A DNA stretch of 64,000 bases from Oxalobacteraceae bacterium AB_14 (GCA_000381565.1 KB906725.1:811785-875784), one strand, 5' to 3'. Counted from the stretch's first letter, positions 9,492 through 19,249 are shown. The notes: a model not told the origin generated them from the letters alone. Numbers and translations: made by a program.

Positions 9492-9511
9492 ATGCTTGCG
9501 GGCTGAGCGGC

Positions 9512-10789
9512 TTACTTGATCAGCGCTTCCAGCGCGTACAGGTCGGCCGGATTCTCGCGCTGGCGCACCACGTGGCACACCGCGCCGTCGACGATGATCT
9601 CCGCCGCGCGCCCGCGCGTGTTGTAGTTGGACGCCATCGTCATGCCGTAGGCGCCGGCGCTGTGCATCACCAGCAGGTCGCCGGCTGCCACCGCCAGCTC
9701 GCGGTCGCGCGCCAGCCAGTCGCCCGATTCGCAGATCGGCCCCACCACGTCATACGTCAACGCGCCGGCCTTGCCCTGCAGCACCGGCTGCATGTCCATC
9801 CACGCCTGGTACAGCGCCGGACGCGCCATGTCGTTCATCGCCGCATCGACCACGCAGAAATTCTTTTCCTCGCCGTGCTTGATGAACTCGACCTTGGTCA
9901 GCAACACGCCGGTGTCGCCGACGATCGAGCGGCCCGGCTCGAAGATCACCTTGATCGGCTGGCCGGCGTAGCGCGCCGCGCGCCAGGCGTCGATCCTGGC
10001 GAACAGCCGGCCCAGGTAGTCGCCCACCGGCACCGGCGCCGCTTCGCCCGCTTCGCCGTAGTTGATGCCGATGCCGCCGCCGATGTCCAGGTGGTGCAGA
10101 GCTATGCCTTCCTCGCCCAGCTTGTCGATCAGCTCGATCAGGCGGTCCAGCGCCTCCAGCAGCGGCGCGTCGTCCAGCAGCTGCGAGCCGATGTGGCAGT
10201 CGATGCCGGCCACTTCCAGGTGCGCCAGCTGGGCGGCCGCGCGGTAGGTCTCCAGCGCGTCGTCGAAGGCCACGCCGAACTTGTTGGCCTTCAGGCCGGT
10301 GGCGATGTAGGGATGGGTCTTGGCGTCGACGTTGGGGTTGACGCGCAGCGATACGCGCGCGGTCTTGCCCATCGAGCCGGCCACCTCGTTCAGGCGGTGC
10401 AATTCCGGGATCGATTCGACGTTGAAGCACAGGATGTCGTGCGACAGCGCCAGGCGCATCTCGTCCACGCTCTTGCCGACGCCGGAGAAGATCACCTTGC
10501 GCGGATCGCCGCCCGCCGCCAGCACGCGCAGCAGTTCGCCGCCGGAGACGATGTCGAAGCCGGCGCCCTGGCGCGCCAGCAGGTCGAGGATGGCCAGGTT
10601 GGAGTTGGCCTTCATGGCGTAGCAGACCAGCGCGTCACGGCCGGCGCAGGCGTCGGCGTAGGAGGCGAAATTGGCCAGCAGCGCCGCCTTCGAATAGACG
10701 TAGGTCGGGGTGCCGTACTGCTCGGCGATGGCGGCAAGCGACGCGCCCTCGGCGTGCAGCACGCCATTTACATAGGAAAATTGCGACAT
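9512..10789 (-). CDS. lysA: Diaminopimelate decarboxylase
   Basis: PLP enzyme that decarboxylates meso-diaminopimelate to L-lysine, the last step of lysine biosynthesis. The cofactor lysine is K60 (CYAMKANSN), the HIGSQ motif follows, and C353 in CESGDWLARD is the conserved substrate-site cysteine. The 425-residue length is typical. It starts 5 bp after the lptM stop, so the two are co-transcribed, an arrangement seen widely in proteobacteria. A clear terminator lies downstream. Confidence 0.97.
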   Translation of the reverse strand: MSQFSYVNGVLHAEGASLAAIAEQYGTPTYVYSKAALLANFASYADACAGRDALVCYAMKANSNLAILDLLARQGAGFDIVSGGELLRVLAAGGDPRKVIFSGVGKSVDEMRLALSHDILCFNVESIPELHRLNEVAGSMGKTARVSLRVNPNVDAKTHPYIATGLKANKFGVAFDDALETYRAAAQLAHLEVAGIDCHIGSQLLDDAPLLEALDRLIELIDKLGEEGIALHHLDIGGGIGINYGEAGEAAPVPVGDYLGRLFARIDAWRAARYAGQPIKVIFEPGRSIVGDTGVLLTKVEFIKHGEEKNFCVVDAAMNDMARPALYQAWMDMQPVLQGKAGALTYDVVGPICESGDWLARDRELAVAAGDLLVMHSAGAYGMTMASNYNTRGRAAEIIVDGAVCHVVRQRENPADLYALEALIK

Positions 10790-10794
10790 AAGGA

Positions 10795-10977
10795 TTATTG
10801 TTGGGGTGCGGGAGTGGATGGAACCGGGGCAGCTTCAGTGCTCTTGGCAGGCTTGGCCGGTGGAGCCTTGGGCAGGTACAGCGGGCCGGGTTGGCCGCAG
10901 CCGCTCAACAAGACGGTCAGGCACAGCGCGGTTATGCCGCTCACTGGGCCGATAAACAAACGGAATGTGGACTTCAC
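10795..10977 (-). CDS. lptM: LPS translocon maturation chaperone LptM-like lipoprotein
   Basis: Small 60-residue lipoprotein. A hydrophobic signal leads to the lipobox LLSGC, followed directly by GQPGPLYLP, the diagnostic GxxGPLYLP signature of the LptM (YifL) family. LptM binds the LptD/LptE translocon and helps its disulfide maturation in the outer membrane. The C-terminal half is Pro/Ala/Lys-rich and probably disordered. It sits directly upstream of lysA, the conserved neighbourhood, and is divergent from cyaY. Confidence 0.88.
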   Translation of the reverse strand: MKSTFRLFIGPVSGITALCLTVLLSGCGQPGPLYLPKAPPAKPAKSTEAAPVPSTPAPQQ

Positions 10978-11016
10978 GATAAAATCATGGATTGACTATA
11001 GATACTGGAGTGTAGC

Positions 11017-11346
11017 ATGGGCGAATCAGAATTCCTGGCGCAGGCCGAGGCCACCCTCACCACCATCGCGGCCGCGCTGGACCGTCTGAACGACGAGGAC
11101 ATGCTCGACGTCGAGTGCAGCCGCAGCGGCAATGTGCTGGAAATCGAGTTTATCGACAATGGTTCCAAGATCATCGTCAACAGCCAGGCCGCGATGCAGG
11201 AGCTGTGGGTGGCCTCCCGTTCGGGCGGCTACCACTACAAGCAGAAGGACGGCAAGTGGCTCAACACCCGCGACGGCTCCGAGCTGTTCTACTCGCTGTC
11301 GGAGATGGTCACGGCGCAGGGCGGCAGCCCGGTGGTGCTGGGCTGA
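11017..11346 (+). CDS. cyaY: Iron donor / regulator protein CyaY (frataxin)
   Basis: Bacterial frataxin that binds iron and modulates IscS-dependent iron-sulfur cluster assembly. The first helix carries the family's acidic ridge (AEATLTTIAAALDRLNDED), then beta strands with the conserved WVASRSGG and the W in GKWLNTRDG. The 109-residue length is normal. GGAG precedes the ATG. It is divergent from lptM-lysA (40-bp gap) and convergent with the PBP1A gene, which is the widely conserved order lysA-lptM-cyaY-mrcA. Confidence 0.95.
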   Translation: MGESEFLAQAEATLTTIAAALDRLNDEDMLDVECSRSGNVLEIEFIDNGSKIIVNSQAAMQELWVASRSGGYHYKQKDGKWLNTRDGSELFYSLSEMVTAQGGSPVVLG

Positions 11347-11398
11347 CTCCCCGATGTGGCCATGCGGCGGCCTTGGCCGTCGCAGCACACACGGGGGA

Positions 11399-13753
11399 TT
11401 AGAACAACTCGTTTTTCACGGCGTCCTTGGCTTTTTCCTCGGCCGGCGTGCCGTGCGAGGCGCCGTCGATGTTGTGCACGCCGGTGCCCGGCGGATTCTC
11501 CGTGTAGTAGTACTCGTCGCCCACCAGCATCACGCCTTCCGGCACCGCCCGTTCCTCGATCGGAATGTTCTTCAGCGCCTTCTGCATGTAGCTGATCCAG
11601 ATCGGCAGCGCCAGGCCGCCGCCGGTTTCGCGGTTGCCCAGGTTCTTCGGCTGGTCGTAGCCGATCCAGGCGATGCCCACCAGGTGCGGCTGGTAGCCGG
11701 CGAACCAGGCGTCGATCGAATCGTTGGTGGTGCCGGTCTTGCCCGACAGGTCGGGACGCTTGAGCACCAGCGCCTTGGTCGCCGTGCCGAAGCGCACCAC
11801 GTCCTTCAACATGCTGTCCATCAGGAAGGCGTTGCGCTCGTCGATGACGCGGTTCTTCTCGTCGCCGGCCTTGTCCGGATTGGCCTGCGACAGGATCTTG
11901 CCGTCCGCGTCGGTCACCTTGGAAATCAGGTAGGGGCTGACCTTGTAGCCGCCGTTGGCGAACACCGCGTAGGCGCCGGCCATCTGCAGCGGCGTGACAT
12001 TGCCCGCGCCCAGCGCCAGCGTCAGGTAGGGCGGGTTCTTGTCGGCGTCGAAGCCGAAGCGGGTGGTGTATTCCTGGCCGTACTTGGCGCCGATCTTGTG
12101 CAGGATGCGGATCGAGATCATGTTCTTCGACTTGGTCAGGCCGCGCCGCATGGTCATCGGGCCTTCGTACTTGCCGTCGTAGTTCTTCGGCTCCCAGGCC
12201 TGGCCGCCGGTCTGGCCGGCGTCGAACGAGATCGGCGCGTCGTTGATGATGGTGGCCGGCGACAGGCCGCGCTCGAGCGAGGCCGAATAGATGAAGGGCT
12301 TGAACGACGAGCCCGGCTGGCGCCAGGCCTGGGTCACGTGGTTGAACTTGCTGCGGTTGTAGTCGAAGCCGCCCACCATGGCCTTGATGGCGCCGTCGTT
12401 GGTGTCGGCCGAGACAAACGCCGATTCGATTACCGGCAGCTGCGTCAGTTGCCAATCCTTACCCTCCTGCATGACGCGGATCACCGCGCCGCGGCGGATG
12501 CGCTTGTTCGGCGCGGCCTTGTCGGACAGCCAGGAGCGGCCCATCTCCAGCCCGGCGCCGCTGATCTTGATTTCGTCGCCGGTGGCGGTGACGGCGGTGA
12601 TCAGCTGCGGCGTGGCGCTCAGCACCATGGCGGCCACGATGTCGTCGCTGTCCGGGTGGTCGGCCAGTTCGGTCTCGACCGCGTCGTCGGCCTCTTCCTT
12701 GTTCTGCGGGATGTCGATATAGGCTTCCGGGCCGCGATAGGCGTGGCGCTTCTCGTAGTCCATCACGCCCTTGCGCAGCGCCAGGTAGGCGGCGTCCTGG
12801 TCGGCCTTGGTGATGGTGGTGAAGACGTTCAGGCCGCGGGTGTAGGTGTCTTCCTTGAACTGCTCGTAGACCAGCTGGCGCGCCATCTCGGCCACGTACT
12901 CGGCGTGCACGCCGAACTCGCTGCTGTCGGTCTTGACCTTCAGTTCCTCGGCCTTGGCGGTCTCGTACTGCTTGTCGGTGATGTAGCCGAGCTCGTGCAT
13001 GCGCTGCAGGATGTATTGCTGGCGGGTGCGCGCGCGCTTCGGGTTGACCACCGGGTTGTAGGCCGACGGCGCTTTCGGCAGGCCGGCCAGCATGGCCGCC
13101 TCGGCCACGCTAATGTCTTTCAGATTCTTGCCGAAATAGATTTGTGCGGCCGACGAAAAACCGTAGGCGCGCTGGCCCAGGTAGATCTGGTTCATGTAGA
13201 CCTCGAGGATCTGGTCCTTGCTGAGGTTCTTCTCGATCTTCCAGGCCAGCAGCACCTCGTAGGCCTTGCGCTTGAGCGTCTGTTCGCTCGACAGGAAGAA
13301 GTTGCGGGCCACCTGCTGGGTGATGGTGGAGGCGCCCTGCTTGGCGCCGCCGGTGGCGTTGTGCACGGCCGCGCGCAGGATGCCGGTGTAGTCGACGCCG
13401 CCGTGCTCGTAGAAGCGGTCGTCCTCGATCGCCAGCACGGCTTTCTTCATCACATCGGGGATGTCCTTGATGCGCACCAGGTTGCGGCGCTCCTCGCCGA
13501 ACTCGCCGATCAGCACGTTGTCGGCCGAGAAGATGCGCAGCGGCATTTTCGGCCGGTAGTCGGTCAGCGTGTCGAGCTCCGGCAGGTTGGGGTAGGCTAT
13601 CGCCAGGCCGAACACCACCAGCAGCAGCCCGACCAGCCCCAGCCCGACCACCGACAGGCCGGCCAGCAGGAAGAAACGGGATGCGGGTTTGCCTTTGCTG
13701 GAGGCGGCGGGCGGATTCGATGGTGGCGGTGCCGAATTGGAAGAAGAAGCCAT
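11399..13753 (-). CDS. mrcA: Penicillin-binding protein 1A (bifunctional glycosyltransferase/transpeptidase)
   Basis: Class A PBP that polymerises lipid II and cross-links peptidoglycan. An N-terminal cytoplasmic Pro/Ser-rich stretch is followed by one transmembrane helix (about 27-53). The GT51 domain has EDDRF at 110-114 and GASTITQQ at 140-147. The transpeptidase domain has SSFK (S482-K485) and KTG in SGKTGTT. An inserted OB-like domain lies between the two, as in PBP1A. The 784-residue length is typical. It is divergent from pilM, the classic mrcA/pilMNOPQ arrangement, and convergent with cyaY. Confidence 0.96.
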   Translation of the reverse strand: MASSSNSAPPPSNPPAASSKGKPASRFFLLAGLSVVGLGLVGLLLVVFGLAIAYPNLPELDTLTDYRPKMPLRIFSADNVLIGEFGEERRNLVRIKDIPDVMKKAVLAIEDDRFYEHGGVDYTGILRAAVHNATGGAKQGASTITQQVARNFFLSSEQTLKRKAYEVLLAWKIEKNLSKDQILEVYMNQIYLGQRAYGFSSAAQIYFGKNLKDISVAEAAMLAGLPKAPSAYNPVVNPKRARTRQQYILQRMHELGYITDKQYETAKAEELKVKTDSSEFGVHAEYVAEMARQLVYEQFKEDTYTRGLNVFTTITKADQDAAYLALRKGVMDYEKRHAYRGPEAYIDIPQNKEEADDAVETELADHPDSDDIVAAMVLSATPQLITAVTATGDEIKISGAGLEMGRSWLSDKAAPNKRIRRGAVIRVMQEGKDWQLTQLPVIESAFVSADTNDGAIKAMVGGFDYNRSKFNHVTQAWRQPGSSFKPFIYSASLERGLSPATIINDAPISFDAGQTGGQAWEPKNYDGKYEGPMTMRRGLTKSKNMISIRILHKIGAKYGQEYTTRFGFDADKNPPYLTLALGAGNVTPLQMAGAYAVFANGGYKVSPYLISKVTDADGKILSQANPDKAGDEKNRVIDERNAFLMDSMLKDVVRFGTATKALVLKRPDLSGKTGTTNDSIDAWFAGYQPHLVGIAWIGYDQPKNLGNRETGGGLALPIWISYMQKALKNIPIEERAVPEGVMLVGDEYYYTENPPGTGVHNIDGASHGTPAEEKAKDAVKNELF

Positions 13754-14092
13754 GCAGTTCGATCTTTCTGTTATGTATGCGAGCCATTATAAGCGAGCGG
13801 CATGTGCCGCGGCGCGCCCTGCCAGCCGTCAGGTATTTTTGCTTGTAAGTAACAAAACAACTGAGTTGTTTTTGAGGCTACGGCCGCTCAGAAAAGTGTG
13901 GTGAAACCCTCACACCAAGGCAATTGTGCACAATAGAAATACCTTTACACTTATATAGGCAGGATTTAATGTACGGTCTTACATAAGCAGTCTAAACGCT
14001 GGTTTTCAAACGAGTTCCACAATGCAAACTGTTCGAATATGGATTCGGCGGCACAGAAGCACGGGCGCCAGCCATGGCGCCGGGAGGCTCGT
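13754..14092. other. Divergent regulatory region between mrcA and pilM
   Basis: 339 bases without a supported gene, clearly richer in AT than the flanks, especially 13840-14040. It must hold the promoters of mrcA (minus) and the pilMNOPQ operon (plus). AT-rich segments such as TTTACACTTATATAG (13944-13958) are plausible promoter material, but no pair with consensus boxes and 16-18-bp spacing stood out. No hairpin terminator was seen. Confidence 0.5.
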
Positions 14093-15169
14093 ATGATGGC
14101 TATCAAGGCGTTGCTGGGGCAGGGCAATGCGCCGCTGGTGGGCATCGACATCAGCACCTCCAGCGTGCGCCTGGTCGAGCTGGCGCAGGGCGGCAAGGGC
14201 GAATACCGGCTCGAGCGCTACGCCGCCGAGCCGCTGCCGCGCGGCGCCGTGGTCGACGGCAACATCGAAAACATGGACCAGGTGGTCGACGCCGTGCGCC
14301 GGCTGTGGAAGAAGAGCGGCACCCGCACCAGGCTGGTCGCGCTGGGCATGCCGCCCGCTTCCGTCATCACCAAGAAAATCATCTTGCCGGCCGGCATGTC
14401 GGAAGACCAGCTGGAAGTGCAGGTCGAATCCGAGGCCAGCCAGTACATCCCGTTCGCGCTCGACGAGGTCAGCCTGGATTTCGACGTCATCGGCCCGGCC
14501 GCCAATTCGCCGGAAGACATCGAAGTGATGCTGGCCGCCTCGCGCCGCGAAAAGGTCGAGGACCGCGTCGCCATCGCCGAGGCGTCCGGCCTCAAGGCCA
14601 CCGTGATGGACATCGAATCCTACGCCGCCCGCGCCGCGCTCGACCGCGTGACCGCCCAGCTGCCCGAAGCGGGCGCCGGCCAGGTGATCGCGCTGTTCCA
14701 GATCGGCGCCCAGGTCACCCATATTTCCGTGATGCTGGACGGCGTCACCGTCTACGAGCGCGAGCAACCCTTCGGCGGCAACGCGCTGACCCAGGACATC
14801 GTGCGCTCCTACGGCATGAGCTTTGACGAGGCCGAGACGCGCAAGAAATCCGGCGACCTGCCGGACAATTACCACGCCGAGCTGCTCACGCCCTTCCTGG
14901 AAAGCGCGGCGCTGGAAGTGACGCGGGCGATCCAGTTCTTCTACACCTCCACGCCCTACACCCGGGTCGACCAGCTGTTCCTGGCCGGCGGCTGCGCGCT
15001 GCTGCCCGGCCTGCTGGAACTGGTGGCCAGCCGCACCAAGATCAACAGCGCCGTGATTTCGCCGTTCAAGGGCATGCAGCTGGCCGCCTCGGTGCGCGAG
15101 TCGCAGCTGCGCAGCGACGCCCCGGCCTACCTGGTCGCCTGCGGCCTGGCCATGCGGAGGTTCGGCTGA
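14093..15169 (+). CDS. pilM: Type IV pilus inner-membrane platform protein PilM
   Basis: Actin-like cytoplasmic ATP-binding protein that binds the PilN N-terminus and organises the type IV pilus alignment complex. The segment GIDISTSSVRLVEL near residue 17 is the family phosphate-1-like motif, and FLAGGCALLPGL near residue 305 is the adenosine-binding region. GGGAGG at 14082-14087 sets the start at 14093 or 14096, not at an upstream in-frame ATG (14039); that gives 357-358 residues, the family norm. TGATG links its stop to the pilN start. Confidence 0.95.
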   Translation: MMAIKALLGQGNAPLVGIDISTSSVRLVELAQGGKGEYRLERYAAEPLPRGAVVDGNIENMDQVVDAVRRLWKKSGTRTRLVALGMPPASVITKKIILPAGMSEDQLEVQVESEASQYIPFALDEVSLDFDVIGPAANSPEDIEVMLAASRREKVEDRVAIAEASGLKATVMDIESYAARAALDRVTAQLPEAGAGQVIALFQIGAQVTHISVMLDGVTVYEREQPFGGNALTQDIVRSYGMSFDEAETRKKSGDLPDNYHAELLTPFLESAALEVTRAIQFFYTSTPYTRVDQLFLAGGCALLPGLLELVASRTKINSAVISPFKGMQLAASVRESQLRSDAPAYLVACGLAMRRFG

Positions 15170-15813
15170 TGATCAAGATTAACCTGCTGCCGCACCGCGA
15201 GGAAAAGCGCAAACAGAAAAAGGCGGCCTTCTACGCGCTGCTGGCGCTGGGCGCCATCGTCGGCGTCGGCGTGGTGCTGCTGGTGGGCGGCTACAACGCC
15301 CGCGAAATCTCCATCCAGAACCAACGCAACCACGTGATCAAGACCGCCATCTCCGGCCTCGACAAGAAAATCGCCGAGATCGCCACGCTGAAGCAGGAGA
15401 TCGAGGCGCTGAAGGCGCGCCAGCAGGCGGTGGAAGACTTGCAGGGCGACCGCAACCAGCCGGTCTATCTGCTCGACGAGCTGGTCAAGCAGATCCCGTC
15501 CGGCGTCTACCTCAAGGGTTTCAAGCAGGAAGGCCAGAAAGTGGCGATCGGCGGCTATGCGCAGTCGCAGGAGCGGGTCTCCGAATTGCTGGGCAACCTG
15601 GCCGGCGTGTCGCCGTGGCTGGAGCGGCCGGAACTGGTCGAAGTCAAGTCCACCGGCCTGGGCCAGGGCAAGACCGCCAAGAAGGTGGTGGAGTTCAACC
15701 TGTCGGTCAACATCAAGCGCCCGCGCGACAAGGATGCGGCCGCCAGCGCCGCCAAGGGCAAGCCCGGCGGCGGCGCCGCGCCGTCGCCGGCCAAGAGCCA
15801 GGAGCGCAAATAA
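15169..15813 (+). CDS. pilN: Type IV pilus assembly protein PilN
   Basis: Bitopic inner-membrane protein of the pilus alignment complex. The conserved N-terminal INLLPHREEKR peptide binds PilM, followed by a single transmembrane helix (about 20-41), a coiled-coil segment (about 55-95) and a ferredoxin-like periplasmic domain. It is 214 residues; the tail from about 185 is Ala/Gly/Lys-rich and probably disordered, slightly longer than in Pseudomonas. The start codon overlaps the pilM stop by one base (TGATG), indicating translational coupling. Confidence 0.95.
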   Translation: MIKINLLPHREEKRKQKKAAFYALLALGAIVGVGVVLLVGGYNAREISIQNQRNHVIKTAISGLDKKIAEIATLKQEIEALKARQQAVEDLQGDRNQPVYLLDELVKQIPSGVYLKGFKQEGQKVAIGGYAQSQERVSELLGNLAGVSPWLERPELVEVKSTGLGQGKTAKKVVEFNLSVNIKRPRDKDAAASAAKGKPGGGAAPSPAKSQERK

Positions 15814-15815
15814 CC

Positions 15816-16484
15816 ATGGCCAAGCTGAATCTCAACCTGGTGGGCGCGCAACTGGCCGACCAGTTCCGCAACCTCGGCGACCGCCATCCGGGCCAATGGC
15901 CGCTGGCGCCGCGCGTGCTGTGCAGCATCGGCGTGGCGGCGGCGGTGGTGGCGGCCGGCTACTTCGGCTACTGGAGCTCGCAGTTCGACGAGCAGGAGGC
16001 CGGCGCCCAGGCCGAACTCAAGCTGCGCGACGAATACAGGTTCAAGACCTCGCAGGCGGTCAACCTGGAAGCGCTGCGGGCGCAGAAAGTGCAGGTCGAC
16101 CAGTACGTCGAGCGCCTGCAGAAACAGCTGCCGAGCAAGGCCGAGATGGACGCGCTGCTCAAGGACATCGGCCGCGCCGGCACCGGCAGCGGCCTGCAGT
16201 TCGAGTCCTTCAAGCCGGCCCAGGTGGTGGTCAAGGACTACTACGCCGAACTGCCGATCGACATCCGCGTCACCGGCAGCTACCACGACATCGGCGCCTT
16301 CGCCGGCAACATGGCCAACCTGTCGCGCATCGTCACGCTCAACAACATGAGCCTGAACACCGGCAAGGACGGCGTGCTGACCCTGGAGGCGGTGGTCAAG
16401 ACCTTCCGCTACCTGGACCCCGAGGAGGTCAGCGCCCAGCGCAAGGCCGCCGCCGACAAGAAGAAGGCGGCGAAAAAATCATGA
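15816..16484 (+). CDS. pilO: Type IV pilus assembly protein PilO
   Basis: PilN partner that forms the periplasmic PilN-PilO scaffold reaching to PilP and PilQ. Start taken at 15816, just after the pilN stop, with GGAGCG ahead of it; an earlier in-frame extension would run through pilN. It is 222 residues with a short cytoplasmic N-terminus, one transmembrane helix (about 29-50), a coiled coil and a ferredoxin-like fold (FKPAQVVVKDYYAELPIDI). The stop overlaps the pilP start by ATGA. Confidence 0.95.
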   Translation: MAKLNLNLVGAQLADQFRNLGDRHPGQWPLAPRVLCSIGVAAAVVAAGYFGYWSSQFDEQEAGAQAELKLRDEYRFKTSQAVNLEALRAQKVQVDQYVERLQKQLPSKAEMDALLKDIGRAGTGSGLQFESFKPAQVVVKDYYAELPIDIRVTGSYHDIGAFAGNMANLSRIVTLNNMSLNTGKDGVLTLEAVVKTFRYLDPEEVSAQRKAAADKKKAAKKS

Positions 16485-17026
16485 GAACCCTGATCCCCGC
16501 GATACTGCTGGCCCCCGTGCTGGCGCTGCTGGCCGGCTGCGGCGACAGCGATGTGCAGGAAGTGCGCGCCTGGATGAAGCAGGTCGATGCCCAGGCCAAG
16601 GTGGCGGTGCCGCCGCTGACCGAACCCAAGACCTTCATCCCCTTCGCCTACGCCCAGGCCGAGGCGATCGACCCCTTCAATCCCAACAAGCTGCTCGCCG
16701 AGCTGGCCAAGGCCTCGGCCAAGGGGACCAACGGCATCAAGCCGGACACCGAGCGGCGCAAGGAATTGCTGGAGAGCTTCCCGCTCGACACGGTCAAGAT
16801 GGTCGGCACCGTGCAGCGGAAAGGCGTGCTGTACGGGCTGCTGCAGGTCGACCGCAACCTGCACCATGTGGTCGTCGGGCAGCACGTGGGCCAGAACTTC
16901 GGCCTGATCACCGCCATCACCGACAACAGCGTCAGCGTCAAGGAAATCGTACAGGATGCGGGCGGCGATTGGGTCGAACGCATGTCCAAGTTGGATCTGC
17001 AGGAAAGCAAGGAGAACACCAAATGA
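16481..17026 (+). CDS. pilP: Type IV pilus lipoprotein PilP
   Basis: Inner-membrane lipoprotein linking PilNO to the PilQ secretin. It begins MRTLIPAILL and has the lipobox LLAGC at about residues 18-22. The C-terminal HR-like beta domain includes SFPLDTVKMVGTV and the GQNFGLI turn. It is 181 residues, the usual length. Start at 16481 through an ATGA overlap with pilO; a longer in-frame reading upstream is a shadow of pilO. The stop again overlaps the pilQ start by ATGA, so the operon is tightly coupled. Confidence 0.94.
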   Translation: MRTLIPAILLAPVLALLAGCGDSDVQEVRAWMKQVDAQAKVAVPPLTEPKTFIPFAYAQAEAIDPFNPNKLLAELAKASAKGTNGIKPDTERRKELLESFPLDTVKMVGTVQRKGVLYGLLQVDRNLHHVVVGQHVGQNFGLITAITDNSVSVKEIVQDAGGDWVERMSKLDLQESKENTK

Positions 17027-19206
17027 CCGCTCACATCACGCCCCGGCGCGCCCTGGCCGTCGCCAGCTGGATGCCGGCGCTCGCTTTTGCCTTCGCCATG
17101 CAAGTGGCCGGCGTCGTGCGCGCCCAGGCCGCGCCGGAGGCGCCGCCGTCGAACGCCATCGAAGCGATCAGCGCCAACCAGCAGGGCTCGAACGTGATCG
17201 TCAAGATCGCGCTGAAGAACGCGCCCGGCAAGCTGCCGATCGGCTTCGCCATCACCAATCCGCCGCGCATCGCGCTCGACTTCGGCGCCACCTCCAACGC
17301 CACCGGCAAGACCGTGCAGGAGCTGAGCCTGGGCGACCTGCGCGGCGTCAACGTGGTGCAGGCCGGCGAACGCTCGCGCCTGGTGTTCAACCTGAAGCGC
17401 AGCCTGAACTACGCCACCGCCATCGACGGCAACGCCGTGATCCTGACCATCGACGGTTCCGGCGGCCTGGCCCAGGCGGTCGACGCCCGCGGCTTGCCGG
17501 TGGCCGCGCCGGCCGCGCCGGCCGGCCGCCAACTGCTGAGGGACATGGACTTCCGCCGCGGCGCCAACGGCGAAGGCCGGGTGGTGGTCGACCTGCCCAA
17601 CAGCCAGGTGGCGGTCGATGTGCGCCAGACCCCGACCGGCGTGGTGGTCGATTTCCTCAAGACCGGCTTGCCGGAAAGCCTGCGCCGCCGGCTCGACGTC
17701 AGCGACTTCGGCACCCCGGTGGCGCTGGTCACCACCGTGCCGCAGGGCGACAACACGCGCATGACGATCGAGGCGCGCGGCCTGTGGGAACAGACCGTCT
17801 ACCAGAGCGACACCCAGCTGGTGATCGACGTCAAGCCGATCAAGGAAGACCCGAACAAGCTGACCCAGGGCACCCAGGGCTACCGCGGCGAGAAGCTGTC
17901 GTTCAACTTCCAGAACGTCGAGGTGCGCGCGGCGCTGCAGGCGATCGCCGACATCTCCGGCCTGAACATCATCACCAGCGACAGCGTCAGCGGCAACCTG
18001 ACGCTGCGCCTGAAGGAAGTGCCGTGGGACCAGGCGCTCGACGTGGTGCTGCAGGCCAAGGGCCTGGACATGCGCAAGAACGGCTCGGTGCTGTGGATCG
18101 CCCCCAAGGAGGAGCTGCTGACCAAGGAAAAGCTGGAGCTGGAGCAGCGCGCCCAGATCGCCGACCTGGAGCCGCTGAAGTCCGAGATCTTCCAGCTGAA
18201 CTACCAGAAGGCCGACGCCTTCAAGACCGTGTTCGGCCTGGAGGGCGGCGCCGACGGCAAGAACCGCATCCTGTCCAAGCGCGGCAGCGCCATCATCGAG
18301 CCGCGCACCAACCAGCTGTTCGTCACCGACATCGCCTCCAAGCTCGACGACATCCGCAAGCTGATCGCCAAGACCGACGTCGCCTCCAAGCAGGTGCTGA
18401 TCGAGGCCCGCATCGTCGAGGCCAGCGACACCTTCACCCGCAACCTCGGCGCCAAGCTCGGCTTTGCCGACCTGCGCACCCAGCGCGGCGGCGACTCCGG
18501 CTACCAGCTCGGCAACAGCAACACCCGCATCGCCATCGGCGGCAACATCAACGGCGTGGGCGAGACCACCGGCCAGATCAAGGGCGGCGACGCCAGCTAC
18601 AGCAACAGCCAGTTCATCAACCTGCCGGCCGGCGCCATCAACGGCGCCCAGGCCGGCAACCTGGCGGTCAGCCTGTTCTCCTCGGCCGCCAACCGCTTCC
18701 TCAACCTGGAACTGTCGGCGCTGGAGGCCGACGGCACCGGCAAGATCATCTCCAGCCCGCGCGTGATCACGGCCGACAAGGCGATCGCGCTGATCGAGCA
18801 GGGCATCGAGCTGCCCTACCAGGTGGCCACCAGCAGCGGCGCCACCTCGATCATGTTCCGCAAGGCCAACCTGCGGCTGGAGGTGACGCCGCAGATCACG
18901 CCGGACGGCAACGTCGTCATCGACGTCGACGTCAACAAGGACAGCGTCGGCCAGGAAACCCGCGCCGGCTTCGCCATCGACACCAAGCACGTCAAGACCC
19001 AGGTCATGGTCGAGAACGGCGGCACCGTGGTGCTGGGCGGGATCTACCAGCAGACCGAACGCAACACCACCGACAAGGTGCCGCTGCTGGGCGACGTGCC
19101 GGTGCTCGGCTATCTGTTCCGCAGCAACAGCCGCACCAGCGACAAGACGGAATTGCTGGTCTTTATCACGCCCAAGATCGTCGCCGAGCGGCTCTCGACC
19201 CGCTGA
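17023..19206 (+). CDS. pilQ: Type IV pilus secretin PilQ
   Basis: Outer-membrane secretin through which the pilus fibre passes. A signal peptide (about 1-38) is followed by two AMIN domains (about 45-130 and 170-275) that bind peptidoglycan, a secretin/TonB short N-terminal domain (about 300-350), N1-type domain, and the secretin barrel (about 500-722) with VTPQITPDGNV and VPLLGDVPVLGYLF near the C-terminus. It is 727 residues. Start at 17023 by ATGA overlap with pilP and a GGAG ahead. An alternative upstream ATG at 16969 lies inside pilP and is rejected. Confidence 0.96.
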   Translation: MTAHITPRRALAVASWMPALAFAFAMQVAGVVRAQAAPEAPPSNAIEAISANQQGSNVIVKIALKNAPGKLPIGFAITNPPRIALDFGATSNATGKTVQELSLGDLRGVNVVQAGERSRLVFNLKRSLNYATAIDGNAVILTIDGSGGLAQAVDARGLPVAAPAAPAGRQLLRDMDFRRGANGEGRVVVDLPNSQVAVDVRQTPTGVVVDFLKTGLPESLRRRLDVSDFGTPVALVTTVPQGDNTRMTIEARGLWEQTVYQSDTQLVIDVKPIKEDPNKLTQGTQGYRGEKLSFNFQNVEVRAALQAIADISGLNIITSDSVSGNLTLRLKEVPWDQALDVVLQAKGLDMRKNGSVLWIAPKEELLTKEKLELEQRAQIADLEPLKSEIFQLNYQKADAFKTVFGLEGGADGKNRILSKRGSAIIEPRTNQLFVTDIASKLDDIRKLIAKTDVASKQVLIEARIVEASDTFTRNLGAKLGFADLRTQRGGDSGYQLGNSNTRIAIGGNINGVGETTGQIKGGDASYSNSQFINLPAGAINGAQAGNLAVSLFSSAANRFLNLELSALEADGTGKIISSPRVITADKAIALIEQGIELPYQVATSSGATSIMFRKANLRLEVTPQITPDGNVVIDVDVNKDSVGQETRAGFAIDTKHVKTQVMVENGGTVVLGGIYQQTERNTTDKVPLLGDVPVLGYLFRSNSRTSDKTELLVFITPKIVAERLSTR

Positions 19207-19249
19207 TCACGTATTCAAGAACACGTACTTCGCTTAACTAGGATCTGAC

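Noticed and set aside
13939..13960. Possible promoter for pilM
   Set aside because: AT-rich but I could not find -35 and -10 boxes at acceptable spacing, so it is described only as a regulatory region.
16648..18990. 780-codon open frame on the minus strand
   Set aside because: Antisense to pilQ and pilP; no recognisable domains, whereas pilQ has complete secretin features.
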